From contig JAAUOZ010000047.1 of NCBI GenBank assembly GCA_012034655.1, forward strand, positions 1 to 34,273: a stretch of DNA of 34,273 bases, in the 5' to 3' direction. The notes under the pieces were generated by a model, which was not told where the DNA came from, did no database searches, and saw only the letters and a list, made by a program, of their open reading frames with translations. The position numbers were made by a program, and so were the translations under genes. Of the stretch, positions 7,921 through 16,679 are shown in pieces. Numbering within the stretch: the first letter of the stretch is position 1; every line of letters starts with the position of its first letter. This DNA comes from Leptolyngbyaceae cyanobacterium CSU_1_3. Lineage in GTDB: Bacteria; Cyanobacteriota; Cyanobacteriia; Leptolyngbyales; Leptolyngbyaceae.

Positions 7921-9336
7921 CTAATAAGAGCGAGTTGCCGTGTTAACCGGAGCCTGATCAGGCGCACTCGTCGATCGATTCTCAACGGGTAGAACGGGCG
8001 CTGTGGTCGGGGCTAAAACTGGGGCCAAAACTGGAGAAGAACGAGTGTTTGGGGGCGTTGTTCCCACTGCGTTAGGCGTTGGGGCCGGAACCGGAGGAGC
8101 CACGGGTGCTTGAACAGGCGCGACAACAGGAGCCTGCACTGGAGCTTGGACTGGAGCTTGAACTGGAGCCTGTATCGGAGCCTGCACCGGAGGTTGAACC
8201 GGAGCCTGTATCGGAGCAATGATCGCAGCCGGCGGTGTAGGAACAGGGGTAACACGATCGCCGGGTGGCTGAGGTGAGGGATTAACTGGCGGAGTAGGAG
8301 GGGTTGAGATCGGCGGAGCAGGAGGAGTTGGCGGATCACCGGGTAAGTTGGAAACCGGCGGCTGAGGCGGTTGAGACGGCGGCGTTACACTCGGTGGACT
8401 GGGAACTGGAGGGGCTGTAGGCGGAGTGAGATCGACAATCGGCTTCCCGCTTAGGTTGTCTCGTTGAGAGGGATCATCTGGGCGAGTAGGGGGTTGAAGC
8501 TTGACAGGAGCAAGGGTATTTGGGTCTTTTGCTAGCGTTGCAGGGTCCACAAAGAACTCGGAGGAGATCGGCGACAAAGTAACAAACTTGGGATTTCCAG
8601 CCGCACTACTGCCCTGACTAGGAATTTTTGCCTGCTCTTGATAGGCTTCAGACGTTTCACCCTGGACAGCAGCAATGTCTGGATCTGAATTCGCACCCCC
8701 TTGTTGGGTTAGATCTAGCCCCCTTACCAGGTCGCTGGTTTCGTAGAAAGTTTTTAGATCAAATTCGTAAAGCCGCTGAATCTTGTCTCGGACGATCACA
8801 ACCATTTGACCCGCTTTGAGGTTTTGGACGGAGCCATCGCTGCTAGTGATCTCCATCGGGCCAGCAGGGTTGTTGGTGAGCGCACCGACGATCGTAGTTT
8901 TGGTCGCCTCGTCGTAACGAACAAACAACGCTGATCCTCGGATGCCTGCCGAGGTATTGGGCGTTTGGACGTTCGTTCTGCCGCGCCCCGGCGGGATCAG
9001 CAGCAACAGAGTCCCATTCGAGAGACGAAAATCACGAGTGCCAGGGGTAAACCGGAAAAGGGCAAGTTCTCCTACCCGTGCCAGAGAGCCATCATTGAAG
9101 CGAAGTTCGGCACGGGACGATCGCGCCGTGGACAGGGCATCTCCTGGCTGCATCAAATCTCTCAGCCTAGCCTCTCGGGCCTTCTGGCTCTGAGGAACCA
9201 GCCTGACTTTCCTCACTAATGCTTGGATGGTGGCCTTGCTCAGGGGAGTTGAGGCATAGACGGATCGAGGGGTTAAGGCTGTGCCGAACCCGCAAAAAAC
9301 GATCGTGGTGACGACGAGGAACAGTTTGCGAGACAT
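7921..9336 (-). CDS. Secreted FecR-domain protein with proline-rich tail
   Basis: The 471-residue protein begins with a signal peptide (MSRKLFLVVTTIVFCGFGTA, cleavage likely after SVYA). A FecR-type domain follows at about residues 45-170, with the typical PGDALSTARSSRAELRFNDG, VQTPNTSAGIRGSALFVRYD and LKAGQMVVI segments. From about residue 270 the protein is Pro-rich and low-complexity, including repeated QAPV units. Classical FecR is a membrane anti-sigma regulator, but this one lacks a membrane segment after the signal peptide, and no ECF sigma factor or TonB receptor is nearby, so that role is not supported. It is more likely an envelope or exported scaffold. It is divergent from a gene for an outer-membrane barrel protein. 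Confidence 0.86.
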   Translation of the reverse strand: MSRKLFLVVTTIVFCGFGTALTPRSVYASTPLSKATIQALVRKVRLVPQSQKAREARLRDLMQPGDALSTARSSRAELRFNDGSLARVGELALFRFTPGTRDFRLSNGTLLLLIPPGRGRTNVQTPNTSAGIRGSALFVRYDEATKTTIVGALTNNPAGPMEITSSDGSVQNLKAGQMVVIVRDKIQRLYEFDLKTFYETSDLVRGLDLTQQGGANSDPDIAAVQGETSEAYQEQAKIPSQGSSAAGNPKFVTLSPISSEFFVDPATLAKDPNTLAPVKLQPPTRPDDPSQRDNLSGKPIVDLTPPTAPPVPSPPSVTPPSQPPQPPVSNLPGDPPTPPAPPISTPPTPPVNPSPQPPGDRVTPVPTPPAAIIAPIQAPVQPPVQAPIQAPVQAPVQAPVQAPVVAPVQAPVAPPVPAPTPNAVGTTPPNTRSSPVLAPVLAPTTAPVLPVENRSTSAPDQAPVNTATRSY

Positions 9337-9788
9337 AGACGCTCCGAGGGCAGAAGGATACTAAGGCCACCAAGCTCAGTTAAGCAGTTTCAGTGCTCAA
9401 GGACTTACTAGATCAAAACTTTACAGGAACTTGGGATTTAAGCGCTAGATGCTTAGGTAAAAATACAGACTTACTCTTTACCAATACTTTACATCCACTA
9501 CTGAAAAGATGGAATCATCTCCGACATCTTTAAGAATTCTTCATCAAGAATTCAGTGAAATTGGCCTGTATTCATCAGGTAACTTAGATAGGGTATGCAA
9601 ATGTTCCTGAAGTGTGGGGCGACGAGTGTGGGCTTGGATGAAGTAATGGTGAGGATGAGCAAACAATTGTCCTCTCAGAAAAACAGGGTTCAGATCCCAC
9701 GGATCACACAAAACCGCGATTTGGAAGATGGAGCAGGCAGACCTCCCTAGGTGAAAGTTTTATAGGTAAGGGTTTTATAGGGGGAAGT
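9337..9788. other. Divergent intergenic region, FecR-domain / barrel protein
   Basis: A 452-bp AT-rich spacer. A direct repeat of AAGAATTC occurs around 9532-9552. The last part (9646-9788) looks coding: one frame is open from ATG 9646 and ATG 9655 to a stop at 9748-9750, and another is open from 9642 straight into the barrel gene. GTTTTATAGG is duplicated at 9757-9766 and 9772-9781, a 15-bp spacing that keeps frame. This part is probably the true N-terminus of the barrel gene. I see no clear promoter. Confidence 0.5.
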
Positions 9789-11306
9789 TTGGTGTGGGGG
9801 AGCTTTGCGATCGCGCTGCCCGCTTGGTCCTTACCGATACCTAGCACTTACGTAGAACCCGATTCATTAGATGCAGCGCTTTTGACCTGGAATACACCGA
9901 TCAAGTCAGCTTTTCTATGGAATCACCCCCTCGCTAAGTTCATTACTGAAGCCGATCAGTTAGAAGCTGAACTTACACCCTTGACACTACAGCAAACTAA
10001 CACTTCATCCTCCAGTCAGGCATCCGAGCAAACGGCGAAATTTCTCTCTGATCGAAGTCAGATATCTTACAGAGCGGTCGATCTTCAGGCGCAACCCATC
10101 CCTGAGGGTTGGTTCACGATCGTGGATCGCCACCCTGCTGCTGAGAAAGCGATCGATCCCACTAGCGCCTCTAAAAAGCGAGATTTTTTCAATGATTTCG
10201 CGCAGTCACCCGAACTCGATCTCATCACTGCCAATGGGGAATGGAATCTGCTCAGCGATTTTGCACAATCGCCAGAACTCGATCGAGGCTGCTGGTTTCC
10301 GTCGTCTGCTCAGAAGAACTGTAGCTTTACTACGTGGCCGGGGCTGCTAAGTCAAGCCGCTCCTGTTGATTCCGAGTTGGGGACGCTTGAATTGCGGCAG
10401 GAATTGAGACCAGGAGACCCTGAGTTAGGAACTTTGCAGTTGAAGCCGTTGACGTTGCCTGCGGCACTTGATCCAGAGTTGGGTAATATCAGTCCCCTTC
10501 AGGAAATTCCCATCGAAAAGCCACCCGCCCCAACGGTGGCCAAACAGCCGTCGGTTTATCTGCTGGCCAGGGCTGATTATTTCAAAACCTCAAATGTGTT
10601 TTCTGGGGTCGATCCGGTAGGGGATGGGCTGATACGATCGGGCTTGACTTTGTTTTACGCTCCTGCGATCGGTTCTCGCACTTATTTGATCACATCGATC
10701 GATGCAAATTTGATTCGCTACACCAGTCTCGGTTCTACCAATAATCGAATTGGCACAGCAACATTTGGGTCTCTCAACTACAACGAGTTGCGATTTCGGG
10801 CGGGGATCTGGCAGCAGTTTTCGCCTCGGATGTCTGGCGAAATTGGCTGGAGCAACCAGCAGCTATTCACCACGCGGGAAGGGCTAAAGGATGCCCTACG
10901 AGGCGATCGATTTCTCAATGATCATTCAATTCGGCTAGAGCTTAGTCGGCAAGATCCTCTTTCCTCCAAGCTTTCGTTGAGTACGTTCTATCAATTTCGG
11001 GCGAGTTTTGCTGATCCGAGAGATCGCAATCGATTGATCAATTCACTGATTGCCTCACTGAGCTACACCCTGTCTCCTAGCTTACAGACGGCTCTAGATT
11101 ATCAGGTCGCATGGTCGCACTTTACACAGCAGCCACGGGATGATGTCTATCACCAACTGGTGGGTCGTCTCACCTATACGGTGACTCCTCAGAGCCAGTT
11201 GAATCTATTTGGAGGATTTAGTTTTGGCAGTTCTTCAGATTCGAGTATTAATTTTGACGGCGTAATTTTTGGCGTAGGCTTGGTGATTAACGCGCCGTTG
11301 TTTTAG
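9789..11306 (+). CDS. Outer-membrane beta-barrel protein with PELG repeats
   Basis: The C-terminal half (about residues 255-505) is a run of alternating amphipathic strands ending in Phe (LVINAPLF), the usual C-terminal signal of outer-membrane barrels. Typical pieces are FSGVDPVGDGLIRSGLTLFY and LRFRAGIWQQFSPRMSGEIG. The N-terminal half holds a duplicated DFAQSPELD motif (about residues 137 and 157) and three (D/S)(P/S)ELG repeats (about 195, 211 and 228). Function is unknown; no porin subfamily can be named. The start given is TTG 9789, the first usable codon in this frame, with GTG 9792 also possible. Both leave a signal peptide (VWGSFAIALPAWS) without its basic N-terminus, so the real start probably lies upstream in another frame, beyond a one-base indel. 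It is divergent from the FecR-domain gene, and the two probably act together in the envelope. Confidence 0.75.
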   Translation: MVWGSFAIALPAWSLPIPSTYVEPDSLDAALLTWNTPIKSAFLWNHPLAKFITEADQLEAELTPLTLQQTNTSSSSQASEQTAKFLSDRSQISYRAVDLQAQPIPEGWFTIVDRHPAAEKAIDPTSASKKRDFFNDFAQSPELDLITANGEWNLLSDFAQSPELDRGCWFPSSAQKNCSFTTWPGLLSQAAPVDSELGTLELRQELRPGDPELGTLQLKPLTLPAALDPELGNISPLQEIPIEKPPAPTVAKQPSVYLLARADYFKTSNVFSGVDPVGDGLIRSGLTLFYAPAIGSRTYLITSIDANLIRYTSLGSTNNRIGTATFGSLNYNELRFRAGIWQQFSPRMSGEIGWSNQQLFTTREGLKDALRGDRFLNDHSIRLELSRQDPLSSKLSLSTFYQFRASFADPRDRNRLINSLIASLSYTLSPSLQTALDYQVAWSHFTQQPRDDVYHQLVGRLTYTVTPQSQLNLFGGFSFGSSSDSSINFDGVIFGVGLVINAPLF

Positions 11307-11396
11307 CGGCATTGAATTCACGCTTCTTGGGGAGAAAGGTTGACAAAGCTCTCGCCCCACTTCGTGAGGAGGGCTGTCCGAATTCACACAGGCGGT

Positions 11397-11447
11397 CTAC
11401 TCAGTGAGGTCGATCGTGGGTCGTAAATTGACAGTGAGGGCAGTCAT
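11397..11447 (-). pseudogene. Truncated start of a second Uma2 gene
   Basis: On the minus strand, ATG 11447 opens MTALTVNLRPTIDLTE and then a stop at 11397-11399. The first 15 residues equal the N-terminus of the intact Uma2 gene at 12048, and the DNA matches over about 50 bp with two mismatches, including the CAAAGAT before the start codon. It lies just downstream of the intact gene, as expected for the collapsed remains of a tandem duplicate. The rest of the 11307-11469 spacer shows no gene. Confidence 0.75.
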
Positions 11448-11469
11448 ATCTTTGAACCAGCAAGTTTTA

Positions 11470-12048
11470 CTATCGAAATACTCGCATCACATCCAAAACA
11501 AACCCCGGCAGCACGTCTTCACCCGTTAGCCTATCGGGTGAGGAAATGGTTTCTACGGGCTGTCCTGGGCGATAAATTTTTGCCTGGGGCGTTTGTGGAT
11601 CGAGCAACCAGCCTAATCGAACTCCATTCTCAAGGTATTCCTGCATTTTTGCTTCTAGAGTCGCTAGGGAGTCTGTTTTAGATCGCAACTCTACGACAAA
11701 ATCGGGCGCAATCGGGGCAAACCCTTCTTTTTGGGAGGGAGTGAGGGCATTCCAGCGATCGTTCAACACCCAGGCAGCATCCGGAGAACGGTCAGCCCCA
11801 TTCGGCAATTTGAACCCGGTTGAAGAATCAAACCCAACCCCCAAACCAGTCTGTTCTGTCCAGTTCCATAGCTGTCCAGAGAGGCTAAAGTTACGCTTCC
11901 CAGTTTCTCCACCCGTGGGGGACATAATCACTAGCTCTCCTGTTGCAGTGCGCTCAAACCGTAGCTCTGGGTTGTGTTGGCAAAGCTGGTAGAACTGGTG
12001 ATCTGTCAGGTCGATCGTCGGTCGTAAATTGACAGTGAGGGCGGTCAT
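11470..12048 (-). CDS. Uma2 family (DUF820) endonuclease-like protein
   Basis: A 192-residue member of the PD-(D/E)XK nuclease-fold Uma2 family that is greatly expanded in cyanobacteria. The family signature is complete: ELRFERTATGELVIMSPTGG early in the protein, the core acidic residues in RSPDAAWV and DFVVELRSKTDS, then KMQEYLENGVRLGWLLDP and the end DVLPGFVLDVMRVF. Target and biological role are not established for the family. The start is ATG 12048, seven bases after GAGG. The frame is open for 13 more codons, without a better ribosome-binding site. It stands alone, with the start of a second copy just downstream. Confidence 0.92.
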   Translation of the reverse strand: MTALTVNLRPTIDLTDHQFYQLCQHNPELRFERTATGELVIMSPTGGETGKRNFSLSGQLWNWTEQTGLGVGFDSSTGFKLPNGADRSPDAAWVLNDRWNALTPSQKEGFAPIAPDFVVELRSKTDSLATLEAKMQEYLENGVRLGWLLDPQTPQAKIYRPGQPVETISSPDRLTGEDVLPGFVLDVMRVFR

Positions 12049-12439
12049 ATCTTTGCCTCGATTCTCAGCTATTGGGTAGCTTAACAAAACCTGGATTCGA
12101 TGCCTTTTGAAGTCCCTCGCCGTGGAGAGCTATTTATTAGGCAGATCTTGCTAGAATCCTGGTCTGGCAGGAATTTTCTTAGATGCGTTTTTTAAGAGTT
12201 GATCCAGTTATATCGAGGCTTTCAGCGACTTTTGCGTAATGGATAGAGTTGGGAGAAGGACTGAGGGGATGAGGGCGAAGATCTCCGGCATTGATCAATC
12301 CACATTCCATCCACATTCCTAAGTACGCCCACTTCTGCGTACTGTCCAGTGTCACCTCGCCACCTCTTAAATATTACATAGCCTACGATGGCTGCTAGTG
12401 CCTTCCCATTTAGTTAGACGAAAATTTTGTCGATCGCCT
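12049..12439. other. Spacer between Uma2 gene and ylxR
   Basis: A 391-bp region between divergent genes. It contains an 11-bp tandem pair ATCCACATTCC (about 12298-12319) and an inverted repeat AGTACGC/GCGTACT (12322-12328 with 12337-12343, 8-base loop). I see no gene. It is the likely right-hand breakpoint of the rearrangement that separated nusA from ylxR. Confidence 0.45.
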
Positions 12440-12720
12440 ATGGAAATTAACCACCGTCGCTGCATCAGTTGCCGCAAAATCGCCCAAAAATCAGAATTTT
12501 GGCGCATCGTCAGAGAGCACACAGACCATACGATCGTCCTCGACCAGGGTATGGGACGCTCCGCCTATCTCTGCCCCACGGCCGACTGCCTCAAAGCTGC
12601 CCAAAAAAAGATCGCCTCAGCCGAGTCCTCAAAGCCCCCATCCCCGATCAGGTTTACCAGACCCTACATCAGCGCCTCCCCCCCCTTGCCCTAGACTCTC
12701 CCCTCAGCCGACCAATCTAA
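12440..12720 (+). CDS. ylxR: YlxR family RNA-binding protein, frameshifted as sequenced
   Basis: YlxR (DUF448) is a small nucleic-acid-binding protein normally encoded between nusA and infB. From ATG 12440 the sequence reads MEINHRRCISCRKIAQKSEF..., then GMGRSAYLCPTADCLKAAQKK, as expected. After the A run at 12603-12609 the first frame drifts to non-family sequence and ends at 12694. The -1 frame continues correctly as DRLSRVLKAPIPDQVYQTLH and stops at 12720, for a full protein of 93 residues. The junction is A-AAA-AAG (12604-12610) in frame, the same slippery heptamer as in E. coli dnaX. One missing A would also explain it, and two similar breaks elsewhere favour that. It precedes infB by about 770 bp, much farther than usual. 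Confidence 0.85.
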
Positions 12721-13492
12721 CCGTCCATAAAAACTACGATATGATAGACAAAGGGCATCAAAACGACCTACCCAACGCCACCCTTTGCAAGACCATGCCA
12801 GTCATGATTAAGCAAATCATATAGAAGTCGAATCAAGCTAAAAGATTACCTAATGCGTAGCTCCTGCACCGCGATCGCCCAACAATGCCGCTAGGCTGAG
12901 GTATGTCTTGACTATTCATGGCAAACTTGGTTGAATGGATGCACCTTACGTGCAACGTGTTTGCTACTAAGCTTCGCGCAGTGGTCTTTCGATGCCACTC
13001 ACCCCTTGCCCAACCCATCGCCATTCTGAACCCTGTAGGAGATTGCAAAGCTTGATTGACTCTGAGGTAAAACGTCTTCCCCCTAACTAACATCCCTCCA
13101 GCTTAAGACTGTCATCTACAGTCCCCAGCCCTGAGTTGCGGCTACTGACGTTTAGAGTTTCATTCAACCGTCGTTAATACAGCGTGAGGCAGTGCGAGAA
13201 TAGAGATATCTTCCATCACAAATTGTGAGAGAATCAGCCCGCTAGGCTGCTGAGACGCTTAGATTTGTGCAAAATAAAGTTAAACCTGTTTACAGTGTGC
13301 AACAGTTCGTATTGTGAAGAACTGTTGAATCAAAACCAGCCGCTCCCGAAGGCTTCCCATTCTTAGCGCAGCAATGTTCTCAGAAAGAAGCTCTACAAGT
13401 TGCGGAATATAGCCAACCCAGAACGAATGTAGTTTTAGTCAAATACAGAAGGCAACTATGTGACAACTGGAATCGAATCGAGGGAAGAGTGG
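12721..13492. other. Long spacer upstream of infB
   Basis: About 770 bp without a convincing gene. An 86-codon minus-strand frame (12833-13093) is present but lacks a spaced ribosome-binding site and any recognisable family. An exact inverted repeat, CAACAGTTC (13300-13308) and GAACTGTTG (13319-13327), lies about 170 bp before infB and may form a hairpin in its leader. The short palindrome CACAAATTGTG lies near 13218. The length suggests that infB has its own promoter here. Confidence 0.4.
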
Positions 13493-16400
13493 ATGAACAA
13501 CGGCAAAGTCAGAATTTACGAGTTATCACGAGAATTGAACTTGGACAATAGAGATCTTCTCGCAATTTGCGAACAACTAAATATTTCCGTCAAGAGTCAC
13601 AGCAGCACCATCTCAGAAGGCGAGGCAGAGCAAATCCGCGCTGCCGCTGAAAAATACGTCGCCACCCATCCTCCTTCTCCAAAGTCAAGCCCTAGTCGTC
13701 CGACGACCAGTTCACAACCTGCCGAGTCTAAAAAGAAAACGCCCTTGAATATTCAGAAAAAACAGCAAATTCTAGAAATTCGCCGACCCATTACGCGATC
13801 GACTACCGACCAGCCAGAGCTACGGACTCCTCCTGTCGCCCCTACCTCGCCTCCCTCAAGCTCGGCTCCCAAGCCAGAGCCTAGTCGTCCCGCTCGTCCT
13901 GCTGCTGAATCAGAGCCAGCCGCCCCTGTCGAGACGGCTGCTCTTGAGCCGGTGAGCACCCCACCCTTCGAGGAAGCAAACATTGCAGCGATCGCTCCAC
14001 CCGAAACTGCACCCCAAATTGCACCCCAAATTGCACCCATTGAAGTGGCAGAGCCAGAGCCGATGGAGGCCCTTCAGCCGCCTAGCGCGCCCGCTTCGCC
14101 CCCTGTGGTTGAGGTGCAAACCCCTCCCCAACTCCCAGCAAAGCCAGCCATTGCGTCGTCTGCCAAACCTGGGTTAACCAATAAACCCCTGCTCAAACGC
14201 GACAAGACAACCCCTCCTCAGCCCAGCCCTAAGTCCAGCGATCGTCGAGAGGGCGCTCCTCCCAGAGAAGGAGCCAAACCAGGGAGTGCCGCATCTCCTA
14301 GTGGCAATCGTCGCCCCGCGCCGGCCAAGCCTACCGAGGAACGTACAACCCCGCGCCCTCAGATCATGGAGTTGCGCCGTCCGAAACCTGTCCAGTCTCC
14401 CCAAGAAGTGGCAGCTTTGGCAGACAGTGCAGTTTCAGGGCAACCTGTGCTGCGCGTCAATAGACCCGTTAGACCGGGTGATGCTCCTGCGGCTCCGGGG
14501 AGTGTAGGTGCTGCTGATTTGCTCCTCAATAAGCCCACCCCTCCTCGACCCAAGCGCTCTAAAGGCTGGGAAGAAGAAGAAGAAGAGGTGCAAGAGCTTT
14601 CGGAGAAAGCAAAGCAATTGGCTGCTAAGGGCAAGCGACGTGCTCAACCCAAAATCGATGAAGACGACGAAGAGGATCTAGATGCTCTGCTGGATGCTTC
14701 GATCGTTGATCCGGCTCAGGTCAGCATTTCCCTGGCTCGCCCAGCCCGGCCCAAGAGTCTCCCAGGGCAGCAAACACGGGTGGCTGCGGCTCCTACGCCA
14801 GTTGCCCCACAGCGCAAAAAGCCCGGTAGTGGTAGCAGTATGCGCGATCGCCGCGATCGTCGTGAACAAGAAGCCAAGGTTGAGCGTCCTGAAAAAATTA
14901 CGCTCACCGGCGGGCTAACCGTCCAAGACTTGGCAACCAGGCTGACCGTCCCGGCCACCGAAGTGATCACCAAGCTATTCATGAAAGGCATTGCCGCGAC
15001 GATCACCCAAACCCTAGACATCGTGACGGCCACAATGGTGGCTGAAGAATACAGCATCGAAGTCGAGGCCGGCGAGAAGGAACAGGCCGCCCGCAAGGTG
15101 ACAGAAATGGTTGGTATCGAGGATCTCGACCACCTCCTGCGCCGTCCGCCTGTCGTCACCATCATGGGTCACGTTGACCACGGTAAAACGACCCTACTCG
15201 ACTCGATTCGCAAAACAAAGGTGGCTCAAGGCGAAGCTGGGGGGATCACCCAACATATCGGTGCATACCACGTCGATATGGAGCACAACGGCGAAACTCA
15301 GCAGGTTGTGTTCTTAGATACGCCTGGTCACGAAGCCTTCACCGCCATGCGAGCACGGGGCGCACGGGTGACAGACATTGCCATTCTTGTGGTGGCCGCC
15401 GACGATGGGGTACAGCCACAAACCATTGAGGCAATCAGCCACGCCAAAGCTGCCAAGGTTCCTATTGTGGTCGCCATCAACAAAATCGACAAAGAAGGGG
15501 CACAGCCCGATCGCGTCAAACAAGAACTAACGGAATACCAGTTAGTTCCTGAGGAATGGGGCGGCGATACTATCATGGTTCCGGTTAGCGCCATGAACGG
15601 CGAAAATCTGGATACTCTGCTAGAGATGATCTTGCTGGTCTCAGAGGTCGAAGATTTGACGGCAAACCCCGATCGGCTGCCAAGGGAACCGTGATCGAAG
15701 CACACCTCGACAAAGCCAAAGGCCCCGTTGCCACGCTGCTGATCCAGAACGGAACGCTGCGGGTGGGGGATGTGCTAGTGGCTGGGTCGTCGTTGGGTAA
15801 AGTCCGGGCGATGGTGGACGATCGCGGACACCGGGTGCAAGTCGCTTCTCCCTCGTTTGCAGTGGAGGTGCTCGGCTTAAGTGACGTGCCGGCTGCTGGC
15901 GACGAGTTTGAGGTCTTCCAGGATGAGAAAGATGCTCGTGCTGTTGCGTCCGATCGGGCCGACGAGCAGCGCCAGTCTCGGCTGTTGGCTGCTATGTCTT
16001 CGCGTCGAGTCAGCTTGAATACCTTATCTGCTAAGGCACAAGAGGGTGAACTCAAGGAGTTGAATCTCGTCCTTAAGGCCGATGTGCAAGGCTCAGTTGA
16101 GGCGATTCTCGGTGCTCTGCGGCAACTTCCTCAGGGCGAAGTTCAGGTGCGCGTTCTCTTCTCGGCTCCTGGTGAAATTTCAGAAACAGACGTTGACCTG
16201 GCAGCAGCGAGCGACGCAGTGATCATTGGCTTCAACACAACTCTGGCAACGGGCGCACGCCAAGCGGCCGACCGAGCAGGGGTAGATGTTCGCGACTACA
16301 ACATCATCTACAAGCTGTTGGATGATGTCCAGGGGGCTATGGAAGGTCTACTAGAACCCGAAATGGTCGAGGAAGCGCTGGGGCAAGTAGAAGTTCGAGC

Positions 16401-16668
16401 GGTCTTCCCGGTGGGTCGAGGTGCGGTTGCAGGATGTTATGTGCTATCGGGCAAAATCATTCGTAACTGTAAGGTGAGGGTGCGTCGTGGCGACAAGCTG
16501 CTGCACGAAGGCAACCTTGACTCGCTGAAGCGGATGAAAGAAGACGCGCGAGAAGTCAATGCAGGCTACGAATGTGGTATCGGTCTAGATAACTTTAGCG
16601 CCTGGGAACTGGGCGACGTGATCGAAGCTTACCGTATGATCTCGAAGCGCCGAACCCTGGCTAAATAG
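13493..16668 (+). CDS. infB: Translation initiation factor IF-2, frameshifted as sequenced
   Basis: IF-2 is the GTPase that brings initiator tRNA to the 30S subunit and promotes subunit joining. ATG 13493 opens [19 protein letters not shown], the usual cyanobacterial start; an in-frame GTG at 13460 adds 11 unlikely residues. A long Pro/Ala-rich linker follows, then the G domain: [12 protein letters not shown] (from about residue 559), [20 protein letters not shown] and SAMNGENLD. At 15676/15677 the frame breaks. The first frame ends in NPDRLPREP and a stop at 15692-15694, while the -1 frame continues with the expected [19 protein letters not shown] to 16668. Restoring one G beside the GG pair gives [15 protein letters not shown] and a protein of about 1058 residues. 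infB is essential, so a sequencing error is much the likeliest cause. No terminator is seen until 16928. Confidence 0.95.
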
Positions 16669-16679
16669 AGCGGCTCGAC

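Noticed and set aside
8090-8215. Repeated GGAGCCTG/GGAGCTTG units considered as a DNA repeat element
   Set aside because: They lie in frame within the FecR-domain gene and encode QAPV-type proline-rich repeats with varied codons, so they are protein repeats.
8013-8339. Arg/Leu-rich 108-codon frame inside the FecR-domain gene
   Set aside because: It is an out-of-frame reading of the proline-rich region; such frames stay open because of biased composition.
7921-9336. FecR as part of a FecI-FecR-FecA iron-signalling system
   Set aside because: No ECF sigma factor or TonB-dependent receptor is nearby, and the protein has a signal peptide and no inner membrane segment after it.
11470-12048. Uma2 gene as a transposase of a mobile element
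   Set aside because: No terminal inverted repeats or target duplications flank it, and the family pattern fits Uma2 nucleases, not transposases.
12833-13093. An 86-codon minus-strand frame in the ylxR-infB spacer
   Set aside because: The GGAGGG directly touches the start codon with no spacing, the translation has no family pattern, and it fills a spacer that also holds palindromes. Not supported as a gene.
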